Of a stretch of DNA of 13,046 bases, positions 1 through 5,540 are shown piece after piece. The position numbers were made by a program, and so were the translations under genes. The DNA comes from Devosia sp. (GTDB lineage Bacteria > Pseudomonadota > Alphaproteobacteria > Rhizobiales > Devosiaceae), in contig JAEUMC010000464.1 in assembly GCA_016793415.1 (NCBI GenBank), positions 1-13,046 on the forward strand, written 5' to 3'. The stretch's first letter is position 1. The number at the start of each line of letters is the position of its first letter. Below the pieces are notes generated by a model that was not told the DNA's origin, made no database searches, and saw nothing but the letters and a program-made list of their open reading frames with translations.

Positions 1-308
1 GGCGGCGCGACCTCGCTGGTGCGCGGCAGCAGCAGCGCCTGCGAGGCGGTGGAAAAGCTCTCGCGCCCCTCGAAGGCGACCTAGAGCGCCGCCCCCATCA
101 GCACCACCGAGGTGATGCCGGTCATCACGATGCCGGCGAGCCAGGCAGTGCTCAGCTCGCGGCCCCTGGGGTGCTCGCCATCGACCGTGTCGAGGCTGAG
201 CGGCGGGGCATCCTCGTAGCCGATCCGGCTGAGGGTGCGGCGAATGCGGCTGGCCGACGGACGGGCGGCAAGGTGCCGCCGTCCAAGGGCGTCATCGATC
301 GAATACAT
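1..308 (-). pseudogene. N-terminal part of a putative M23-family metallopeptidase, interrupted by an in-frame amber stop; runs off the left edge
   Basis: Reading leftwards from ATG 308-306, the protein starts MYSIDDALGRRH. It has a charged cytoplasmic stretch of about 50 residues, then one membrane anchor around residues 54-75 (AWLAGIVMTGITSVVLMGAAL). TAG at 81-83 follows. The same frame then stays open to the window edge and reads VAFEGRESFSTASQALLLPR. From memory, exported M23 (LytM-type) peptidases of Hyphomicrobiales have an N-terminus of this kind: a 'WLAGTVLTGITS..LMGAAL' anchor followed directly by an 'aldG/F.G' segment. The catalytic domain would lie outside the window. Because reading frame and family character continue past the stop, this looks like a nonsense mutation, a base-call error or a read-through codon, not a natural C-terminus. 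If the gene is intact in the cell, the product would be an inner-membrane-anchored peptidoglycan endopeptidase or EnvC-like activator. The family call is moderate; the in-frame stop is certain from the sequence. Confidence 0.55.
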
Positions 309-393
309 GCGAAAAGTCCGCCCGGTGCGTATGCGGCGTGAACGATCGCGGCGGCTGGGCCGGTCAACCGAACCACGCACCGCCGCGCTGGAC

Positions 394-409
394 GCGAGCC
401 GAGGCTCGC
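394..409 (-). terminator. Hairpin just past the stop of the small Cys-cluster gene
   Basis: GCGAGC and GCTCGC pair around the four-base loop CGAG, seven bases beyond the stop codon at 416-418. There is no T-run after it on the minus strand, so it is only a possible terminator. Confidence 0.3.
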
Positions 410-415
410 CAGGGT

Positions 416-739
416 TCAGCCGATCGGCGGGGTGACGAGCGGGCCGACCGGCGTGCCGTCGCGGGTGAGGGCGGCAAGCGCTGCAAAGCTGAGGGCGACG
501 AGGTTCGGCGCGAAGCGTACCCCGGCCACCTGATCATCGGCGGCGGCAGCGCAGGCCTGGCCGCAGCCGATCGACCGGTGCGTGCCGCAGTCGGGACAGG
601 GCAGTTCGGCGCCTACGACGCTGGCATGCGGTGCTGCTTCGTCGAGCACCATCGTGCTGTGCGCCGCCGCGCCAAGGCTCAGCGAGGCCATGCAGATGGC
701 GACGACGAGGCAGCAAAGGGCGCGAAGCAGCAGCGACAT
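416..739 (-). CDS. Small secreted or membrane protein with a four-cysteine cluster, function unknown
   Basis: The protein has 107 residues. Residues 1-26 form a hydrophobic leader (MSLLLRALCC... ending LGAAA), probably a signal peptide or membrane anchor. The middle holds four cysteines, C48, C51, C59 and C63 (CxxC-x7-C-x3-C), with H54 among them. A second hydrophobic stretch at about 78-91 precedes a proline-rich end. The leader/Cys-His cluster/second hydrophobic segment layout recalls small proteins of the DUF2946 kind found near metal-resistance genes, but I cannot assign it to that family. It lies 96 bp downstream of the MFS gene on the same strand. That gap holds a weak hairpin (AGCCG/CGGCT, 813-829), so co-transcription with the arsenic genes is possible but unproven. 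No good Shine-Dalgarno precedes ATG 739. A role in periplasmic metal or metalloid binding is inference from the cysteines and the position only. Confidence 0.6.
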   Translation of the reverse strand: MSLLLRALCCLVVAICMASLSLGAAAHSTMVLDEAAPHASVVGAELPCPDCGTHRSIGCGQACAAAADDQVAGVRFAPNLVALSFAALAALTRDGTPVGPLVTPPIG

Positions 740-835
740 GGCAGCGAACCTAGCCGAGGCGCCGGCTGGCGCAACGCGGCAAATGGGCCCGGCGCGGACA
801 CAACTGCGTCAGAGCCGCTGCGGCCGGCTTGTGTT

Positions 836-2044
836 TCAGGCCTCGCGTGCCGCCGGTGCGGCCTCAGCTGAAGCGGCGAGCACCGACCAGAGCAGCACGA
901 ACGCGCCGACGGCGAGCACGCCGACGCCTGCCGCAAACGCGACGCCGATGGCGGTGCTCGCTGCGCCGGCAACCACCGAGAAGGCGAACGGGGCGGCGGC
1001 CGAGGCGATGAGCCGCGAGGCGCTGATCATGCCCAGCCGGCGCCCATATCCGCTCGAGCCGAACAGCACCAAAGGCAGGGTGCCCGAGACGATGCTGTAG
1101 ATCCCGTTGCCCAGACCGAACAGGATGGCGAACGCGGCGACGCCGGGGAGCCAGGGCGTGGTGAGCAGCAGCACCGCGAGGCCGGCCGGCAGGGCCAGCG
1201 CCGCGATGATCGCCAGCACCGGCTGCGACAGGCCGCGGCCGAACTGCATGTTGAGCAGTCGGCTGAGGACCTGTGCGGGGCCGAACACCATCGTCGCGAC
1301 CATGGCAGCCTCGCCGGCGCCCAGACCCGACAGCATCGGCACCATATGGACGGTGATGGCGGACGAAACGAAGCCGACCAGGGCGAAGCCCAGCAGCATC
1401 AGCAGCAGCGCCCCGCGCTGCCGCTCGGGCGGCACCAGCGCAACCGTGGCCGGGCTCTCCCGCCGCTGCGCCGCGCGCCGCCGGTGGCCGTGCGCCATGG
1501 CGAAATGGATCGGCACGCAGACGATGAGGTTGGTGACCGCGTAGATCAGGTAGACCTCGCGCCACGAGAAAACGTCGTGAAGCGCCGCGGTGATCGGCCA
1601 GAACAGGGTCGAGGCGAAGCCGGCGATCAGCGTCAGATGGGTAATGCCGCGCGGTGCTCCGCCGGGCGATGCTTGGGCAAGAGCCGCAAAGGCGGTGGCG
1701 TAGAGGACGAAGGCCGAGGCGACCTCGATCGCCACCAGCCCCGCCGCGAAGACGATGCCGTCGGGAGCGAGGGCCGCCAGCACCAGGGCCAGCGCCGCCG
1801 CGACCGAGCCGCCGGTCATCAGCTGGGCCGCTCCATACTTGTCGGCGAGCCGGCCCGAAAGCGGCGCCACCAGCCCGCCGACCAGCAGTGATGCCGACAG
1901 CAGCCCGAACACCCAAGCTTGAGACCAGCCGAACTCGGCCGCCATGGCCGGAGCGAGGGTGCCGAAGCTGTAGTAGAGCGTGCCGTAGCCGATGATCTGG
2001 GTGACGCCGAGTGCCCAGATCATTCGGGCGGGAATACCGGTCAT
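836..2044 (-). CDS. arsK: MFS transporter, ArsK-like arsenite/organoarsenical efflux candidate
   Basis: The protein has 402 residues and many hydrophobic segments, consistent with a 12-helix MFS carrier. It starts MTGIPARMIWALGVTQIIGY and carries the MFS motif GRLADKYG after helix 2. A basic cytoplasmic loop (GHRRRAAQRRE) lies at mid-protein between the two six-helix halves. The N-terminal 'WALGVTQIIGYGTLYYSF' resembles, from memory, the ArsK family of inner-membrane pumps that export As(III), Sb(III) and trivalent organoarsenicals. The start was chosen because its ATG lies two bases after the stop of the upstream flavoprotein gene, indicating translational coupling; the frame is open further upstream, but only inside that gene. 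As third gene of the arsR2 module it would expel the substrate or product of the flavoprotein. The MFS fold is certain; the ArsK assignment is probable and rests on resemblance plus context. Confidence 0.8.
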   Translation of the reverse strand: MTGIPARMIWALGVTQIIGYGTLYYSFGTLAPAMAAEFGWSQAWVFGLLSASLLVGGLVAPLSGRLADKYGAAQLMTGGSVAAALALVLAALAPDGIVFAAGLVAIEVASAFVLYATAFAALAQASPGGAPRGITHLTLIAGFASTLFWPITAALHDVFSWREVYLIYAVTNLIVCVPIHFAMAHGHRRRAAQRRESPATVALVPPERQRGALLLMLLGFALVGFVSSAITVHMVPMLSGLGAGEAAMVATMVFGPAQVLSRLLNMQFGRGLSQPVLAIIAALALPAGLAVLLLTTPWLPGVAAFAILFGLGNGIYSIVSGTLPLVLFGSSGYGRRLGMISASRLIASAAAPFAFSVVAGAASTAIGVAFAAGVGVLAVGAFVLLWSVLAASAEAAPAAREA

Positions 2045-2046
2045 GG

Positions 2047-3474
2047 TCAGGCCGGCTCGGTGGTGCTGGTCGTCCCGGCCGGGTTCGCCGCAGCGGTGCC
2101 GCAGCCACAGCCAGCCTCGCCTTCGGCTTTGGCCAGCGCATCGGCAACACAACACGACGAGCTGTCCTCTGCCGGGCCACCACAGCAGGACGCAGCGGCC
2201 GGTGTCGCGCCGTCGGCAAAACTGACGCTGCAGACGCCGGTTTCCGGCAGCACCAGGTGAACCTGGCGTGCCGCGACCGGGTCGCCGGCCAGTTCAGCCA
2301 CCACCGAACGCGCCTGCTCATAACCCGTGGCCATCAGGAAGGTCGGGGCCCGGCCATAGCTCTTGGAGCCGACGATGAAGAAATTCGCTTCGGGCTGGGT
2401 GAGTTCGACCACGCCATGCGGGGGCACGGTGCCGCAGCTATGGAAATTGGGGTCGATCAGCGGTGACAGCGCCGGCGGTGCCTCGGTGGCCGGATCCACG
2501 GCGACGCGCAGTTCGGAGAGCAGGTCGAGATCGGGGCGGAAGCCGGTGGCGACGACGATCCGGTCGACCAGCAGCGTCAGCTGCGTCTGGTTGAGGGTGC
2601 CGATGACGGCAAGCTTGCCGTCTGCCGGTTCGAGCCGGGTGGCGGCGAAGGGCGCCAGCACCTGCAGCCGGCCGGCATCGATCGCCTGCCTGGCGGCCAG
2701 CCCCAGGGCGCCGCGCTCGGGCAATTGATCATTGAGCCCGCCGCCGAGCAGCCGCTCGATGCGGTTGCGCCGCAAGGCCCAGAGCACGCGGGTGCCGGGT
2801 TCCGCATCCTGCAGCCTGAGCAGGACGAGCGCGGTGTTGATGGCGGAGTGGCCGCTGCCCACCACCAGCACGGTCCGGCCGGCGAACCGGCGCCTCGAAG
2901 CCCCGAGGACATCGGGTATGCCGTAGTCGATGAACTCGGCCGCCGCGCGCTCGCCGAGCACCGGCAGGCCGTCGACGCCCATCGGGTTGGGTCGCGCCCA
3001 GGTGCCCGAGGCGTCGATCACCGCCCGCACGACGCTCGCCTGCTCGCTGCCTGCGGCATCGATCCAGCGCAGCTCGAATGGCGCGGTGTCACGCCCGCGG
3101 TTCGATACCTTGTCGAGGCCAAGCCGGGTGATGGCGATGACGCGCGCCGAGAGCCTGATAGCCGGTGCTAGGGGCGGCAGGGCGGCGAGCGGCGCGAGAT
3201 AGCGCTCGACGATCTCTCGCCCGGTCGGCAGGTCGGTTGGCTCGGGCGCATCCCAGCCGGCTGCCTCGAGCAGGGCCCGCGCCGCCGCATCGACGTTGTA
3301 TGCCCAGGGCGAGAACACCCGGACGTGGCCCCACTCGAGCAGCGAGGCGCCCACCGACGCGCCGCGCTCGAAGACGATCGGCGTCAGCCCGCGGCTGACC
3401 AGGTGAGCGGCGGCGGCAAGCCCCACCGGGCCGGCGCCGATGACCGCTACGGGGAGGCTGGTTTCCAGTTTCAT
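2047..3474 (-). CDS. FAD/NAD(P)H-dependent oxidoreductase of an ars operon, with a cysteine-rich C-terminal tail
   Basis: The protein has 475 residues. An N-terminal FAD-binding Rossmann motif sits at 13-18 (GAGPVG), an NAD(P)H-binding motif at 206-211 (GSGHSA), and the 'ATGFRPD' strand typical of two-dinucleotide-binding flavoproteins at 309-315. The core is thus a flavin monooxygenase or thioredoxin-reductase-like oxidoreductase, probably cytosolic. The last 50 residues form a low-complexity tail with C430-C431, C441-C442, C456 and C458, unusual for this fold and suggestive of As(III)/Sb(III) binding. The gene follows arsR2 by 53 bp and overlaps the coupling region of the MFS gene, so it most likely changes the redox state or chemical form of an arsenical before export. 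Related-sounding ars flavoproteins are ArsO and ArsV; I cannot say which, if either, this is. A strong Shine-Dalgarno, AGGAAGG (3487-3481), lies six bases before the ATG and fixes the start. Confidence 0.85.
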   Translation of the reverse strand: MKLETSLPVAVIGAGPVGLAAAAHLVSRGLTPIVFERGASVGASLLEWGHVRVFSPWAYNVDAAARALLEAAGWDAPEPTDLPTGREIVERYLAPLAALPPLAPAIRLSARVIAITRLGLDKVSNRGRDTAPFELRWIDAAGSEQASVVRAVIDASGTWARPNPMGVDGLPVLGERAAAEFIDYGIPDVLGASRRRFAGRTVLVVGSGHSAINTALVLLRLQDAEPGTRVLWALRRNRIERLLGGGLNDQLPERGALGLAARQAIDAGRLQVLAPFAATRLEPADGKLAVIGTLNQTQLTLLVDRIVVATGFRPDLDLLSELRVAVDPATEAPPALSPLIDPNFHSCGTVPPHGVVELTQPEANFFIVGSKSYGRAPTFLMATGYEQARSVVAELAGDPVAARQVHLVLPETGVCSVSFADGATPAAASCCGGPAEDSSSCCVADALAKAEGEAGCGCGTAAANPAGTTSTTEPA

Positions 3475-3489
3475 CGCTAACCTTCCTAG

Positions 3490-3507
3490 TTTCTAGAAAT
3501 ATCGAAT
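3490..3507 (-). promoter_or_regulatory. Candidate ArsR operator, copy 2 (upstream of the flavoprotein gene)
   Basis: The plus strand reads TTTCTA-N6-TCGAAT, an imperfect dyad (TTC.A/T.GAA). The same 12 fixed bases with the same spacing occur upstream of arsR2 (3897-3914). The site lies in the 53-bp arsR2-flavoprotein gap, directly before the Shine-Dalgarno. It also includes the perfect 10-bp palindrome TTTCTAGAAA (3490-3499). It could control an internal promoter or act as a road-block. Binding by ArsR2 is inferred. Confidence 0.45.
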
Positions 3508-3527
3508 TTATGATGCCGAAGAACGGC

Positions 3528-3857
3528 TCACGCCGCTTCCGTGCTCTCCTCCGAACTCGCGGCGCAGCCGTTGGCGTCGGCGCAGCACTCGTCGGCGAGA
3601 TAACCGATCAGCCCGTTCATGCTGGTGTAGTTGGCCCGGCAGATCAGGGTCGTCGCCTGCCGCTCCTGGCTGACCAGGTTCACCTCGATCAGTTTCTTCA
3701 GATGATGCGACAGGGTGGAGGAGGGGATATCGAGCTTGAGCTGCAGCTTGCCCACCGGCAGGCCATTGTCGCCCGCCCGCACCAGCGTGCGGTAGATGGT
3801 GAGGCGGGTCGGGTTCCCCAGGGCTTCGAGCTGAGCGGCGGCTGTTTCGATGTTCAT
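3528..3857 (-). CDS. arsR: ArsR-family metalloregulator (arsR2) with a Cys-Cys-x5-Cys C-terminal site
   Basis: The protein has 109 residues, normal for ArsR/SmtB repressors. The winged-helix region starts MNIETAAAQLEALGNPTRL, and the recognition helix lies around residues 47-56 (SSTLSHHLKK). The classic ELCVCDL-type site in the recognition-helix region is absent. Instead C91, C92 and C98 lie near the C-terminus (ECCADANGC). This n, n+1, n+7 spacing equals the C95/C96/C102 three-cysteine arsenite site I recall for Acidithiobacillus ferrooxidans ArsR. It should repress in the absence of As(III) or Sb(III) and be released on binding. It is first in the module arsR2-flavoprotein-MFS. The ATG at 3857 gives the usual family N-terminus. 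Candidate operators stand upstream of this gene and of the next one, so it probably controls itself and the flavoprotein-MFS pair. Confidence 0.9.
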   Translation of the reverse strand: MNIETAAAQLEALGNPTRLTIYRTLVRAGDNGLPVGKLQLKLDIPSSTLSHHLKKLIEVNLVSQERQATTLICRANYTSMNGLIGYLADECCADANGCAASSEESTEAA

Positions 3858-3869
3858 GGAAATAAACTG

Positions 3870-3892
3870 CCAGTGGTTGCGCCACCGGTCAA
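3870..3892 (-). promoter_or_regulatory. Possible arsR2 promoter region with a short inverted repeat
   Basis: On the minus strand TTGACC (3892-3887) resembles a -35 box. GTGG-N5-CCAC (3873-3885) forms a small dyad directly after it. I see no convincing -10 element at 17 bases; the AT-rich run TTTATT (3866-3861) is at 20. Weak evidence. Confidence 0.3.
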
Positions 3893-3896
3893 GCTA

Positions 3897-3914
3897 TTTC
3901 TACGATCGTCGAAT
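3897..3914 (-). promoter_or_regulatory. Candidate ArsR operator, copy 1 (upstream of arsR2)
   Basis: The plus strand reads TTTCTA-N6-TCGAAT, identical in fixed bases and spacing to the copy at 3490-3507. It lies 40-57 bases upstream of the arsR2 start and just before the TTGACC candidate -35, in the 64-bp gap after aqpS. The N6 here is CGATCG, itself a palindrome. Confidence 0.45.
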
Positions 3915-3921
3915 AAGGTCC

Positions 3922-4587
3922 TTACGGAGCAGCTTCGGCCGGTCTGAACAGCCAACCGGCGAGGCCGAGTGCCAGCAGCGCCCCGGCCAACTGGGCCAGG
4001 ATGAAGCCCGGCGCATCGAGCGGCCGGATCCCCGAGAACGTATCGGTCAGGGCGCGGGCGATGGTGACGGCCGGGTTGGCGAACGAGGTCGAGGCGGTGA
4101 ACCAGTAGGCGGCGGTGATGTAGAGCCCGACCAGTGCCGGAACCGCGGCTCGGCTGGTCCGGAGGCCGCCGAGAATCACCGCGACCAGCCCGAACGTGGC
4201 CACCGCCTCGGAGAACCACTGGGCGGTTCCGCTGCGAGGCTCGCTCGCCAGCTGCAGCGCCGGCAGTTCGAACATCAGGTGGGCGATGATGCTGCCGACA
4301 ATGCCACCCGTCAGTTGCGCGAGGATGTAGCCGGCGGCCATCGGCCAGGCGATGTCGCGGCGGAGGGCGAAAATCGCCGTGACGGCGGGGTTGAAGTGCG
4401 CACCGGAGATCGGGCCGAGAATGCTGATCAGGACGAAGAGCATGGCGCCGGTGGGGAGTGCGTTTCCCATCAGCGCCATGGCAGTGTCGGTGGTGAGCCT
4501 GGTGGCCATGATGCCGGAGCCCACCACCGTGGTGACCAGCAGGGCGGTGCCGAGAGCCTCGGCCGCCAGGCGTCGCGCCGGCGTCAT
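3922..4587 (-). CDS. aqpS: AqpS-type aquaglyceroporin, arsenite channel
   Basis: The protein has 221 residues and belongs to the major intrinsic protein family, with six membrane helices and two half-helices. The two pore boxes are NPA at 66-68 (HFNPAVT) and NPA at 171-173 (FANPAVT). The residue after the second NPA, normally the selectivity-filter arginine, is Val174. As I recall, this is also a feature of the rhizobial AqpS group. In Sinorhizobium meliloti the order arsR-aqpS-arsC-arsH is known, and AqpS lets arsenite made by ArsC flow out down its gradient, replacing an active pump. Here the gene overlaps arsC by four bases (ATGA, 4587-4584), so it is translationally coupled as the last gene of arsR1-arsC-aqpS. 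It acts in the inner membrane. No arsH, arsB or acr3 is visible in the window. Family and role are well supported by sequence plus context. Confidence 0.92.
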   Translation of the reverse strand: MTPARRLAAEALGTALLVTTVVGSGIMATRLTTDTAMALMGNALPTGAMLFVLISILGPISGAHFNPAVTAIFALRRDIAWPMAAGYILAQLTGGIVGSIIAHLMFELPALQLASEPRSGTAQWFSEAVATFGLVAVILGGLRTSRAAVPALVGLYITAAYWFTASTSFANPAVTIARALTDTFSGIRPLDAPGFILAQLAGALLALGLAGWLFRPAEAAP

Positions 4588-5117
4588 GCCGCCCCGGACG
4601 CCTTGCTGGTGGAGCCATCCATGGCGCCGATGCCGCGCAGTTTCGAGCCGAGCGCCATCTGGTCGATGCTGTCGAGCGGCAGGTTGATGAAGGCGGCGAT
4701 GCGGTTGGCCATGAAGCGCAGCGCATCCTCGAAGGCCTGGCGCTGCCTGAACTCCGGGCCGGCAACCGCGGCAGGGTCCTCGATGCCCCAGTGCGCGGTC
4801 ATCGGTTGGCCGGGCCAGATCGGGCAGGTCTCGCCGGCGGCGTTGTCACAGACGGTGAAGACGAAATCCATCTTTGGTGCCGCCGGCCCGGCAAACTCTT
4901 CCCACGATTTGGACCGCAATCCGTCAGTGGAAATGCCGGCCTGCTCGAGGGTGGCGAGGGTCATCGGATGCACCTGGCCTTTGGGCAGGCTGCCGGCGGA
5001 GAAGCCACGGAAGCGGCCATTGCCGACATGGTTGAGCACGGCTTCGCCCAGCACCGAACGGGCCGAGTTGCCGGTGCACAGGAACAGCACATTGTAAACG
5101 CGATCAGCAGCAGGCAT
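4584..5117 (-). CDS. arsC: Arsenate reductase ArsC, low-molecular-weight phosphatase type
   Basis: The protein has 177 residues, somewhat longer than the 130-140 of typical pI258-type ArsC. The P-loop CTGNSAR (C14 to R20) is the CX5R active site of low-molecular-weight phosphatase-type reductases. Asp114 in 'EDPA' is the likely general acid. C90 and C98 (VCDNAAGETCP) are the probable resolving cysteines that form the disulfide relay. It reduces As(V) to As(III) in the cytosol, recycled by thioredoxin or a similar thiol donor. The last 35 or so residues form an extension that I cannot assign. The gene overlaps the end of arsR1 by 14 bases. AAGGAAG (5130-5124) inside arsR1 gives a good ribosome site six bases before ATG 5117. 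With aqpS immediately downstream, the reductase and exit channel are made together. Confidence 0.93.
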   Translation of the reverse strand: MPAADRVYNVLFLCTGNSARSVLGEAVLNHVGNGRFRGFSAGSLPKGQVHPMTLATLEQAGISTDGLRSKSWEEFAGPAAPKMDFVFTVCDNAAGETCPIWPGQPMTAHWGIEDPAAVAGPEFRQRQAFEDALRFMANRIAAFINLPLDSIDQMALGSKLRGIGAMDGSTSKASGAA

Positions 5118-5466
5118 CGGTGGCTTCCTTGGGGGGGCAGCAGGGGGTGAATTCGGCGACCAGCGGTTCGCACAGTTCGGGCCGGCCGCCGCAGCAATCG
5201 TTGACGAGGAAACTCGCGATCTCGCGCACCTTGTCGATCTCGGCGCGGTAGATGATCGAGCGGCTATGGCGCTCCGACGAGATCAGGCCTGCCCGCGTCA
5301 GCACCGCCAGGTGCGTGGACATGGTGTTCTGCGGCACCTCGAGCAGCCGGGCGATCTCTCCCGCCGGCAGCCCATGGGGTTCATGCCGCATGACCAGCCG
5401 AAAGGCGTCGAGCCGGGTGGGCTGACCAAGGGCGACAAGCACATCGATGGCGTTTGTTGATTCCAT
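5104..5466 (-). CDS. arsR: ArsR-family arsenic-responsive repressor (arsR1) with three Cys-Cys pairs
   Basis: The protein has 120 residues, a winged-helix ArsR repressor with the recognition helix around 46-56 (PQNTMSTHLAV). The tail holds C91, C92 and C99 (NDCCGGRPELC), then C109-C110 and C119-C120 at the very end. C91/C92/C99 is close to, but one residue longer than, the CC-x5-C As(III) site of arsR2. The extra Cys pairs are unusual and might bind further As(III) or be intrinsically disordered. It heads arsR1-arsC-aqpS and should be de-repressed by arsenite. The ATG at 5466 directly abuts a dyad and has no Shine-Dalgarno, which fits a leaderless or near-leaderless transcript. The start is supported by family length; a shorter start would cut into the first helix. 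The sensor kinase gene ends 74 bp upstream on the same strand. Confidence 0.92.
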   Translation of the reverse strand: MESTNAIDVLVALGQPTRLDAFRLVMRHEPHGLPAGEIARLLEVPQNTMSTHLAVLTRAGLISSERHSRSIIYRAEIDKVREIASFLVNDCCGGRPELCEPLVAEFTPCCPPKEATDACC

Positions 5467-5486
5467 ATATCGAGGATTATCGATAT
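5467..5486 (-). promoter_or_regulatory. Inverted repeat and possible -10 box at the arsR1 start (candidate ArsR1 operator)
   Basis: ATATCG (5467-5472) and CGATAT (5481-5486) form a perfect six-base dyad with an 8-bp spacer touching the arsR1 ATG. On the minus strand GATAAT (5482-5477), five of six to the -10 consensus, lies inside it. Transcription would then begin only a few bases before the ATG. TTCACT (5507-5502) is a weak -35 at 19 bases. Repressor bound here would cover the -10 and the start. Confidence 0.5.
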
Positions 5487-5540
5487 GTTGGGCCGAACGC
5501 CAGTGAAGGTTTTATGACAGAGCTGGCGATGCGCCGGGCG

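Noticed and set aside
864..2321. Minus-strand frame of 485 codons across the MFS and flavoprotein genes
   Set aside because: Offset by one frame from the MFS gene; very Arg/Pro-rich with no membrane segments, so it is a shadow.
3850..5097. Long plus-strand open frame (415 codons) across the ars genes
   Set aside because: It lies antisense to aqpS and arsC, both with unmistakable family motifs; its composition is Arg/Gly/Glu-rich as expected for an opposite-strand shadow in GC-rich DNA.
2047..5466. The two arsR genes as a recent duplication
   Set aside because: The proteins differ along their length, have different Cys spacing and different operator motifs; they look like separate ArsR lineages.
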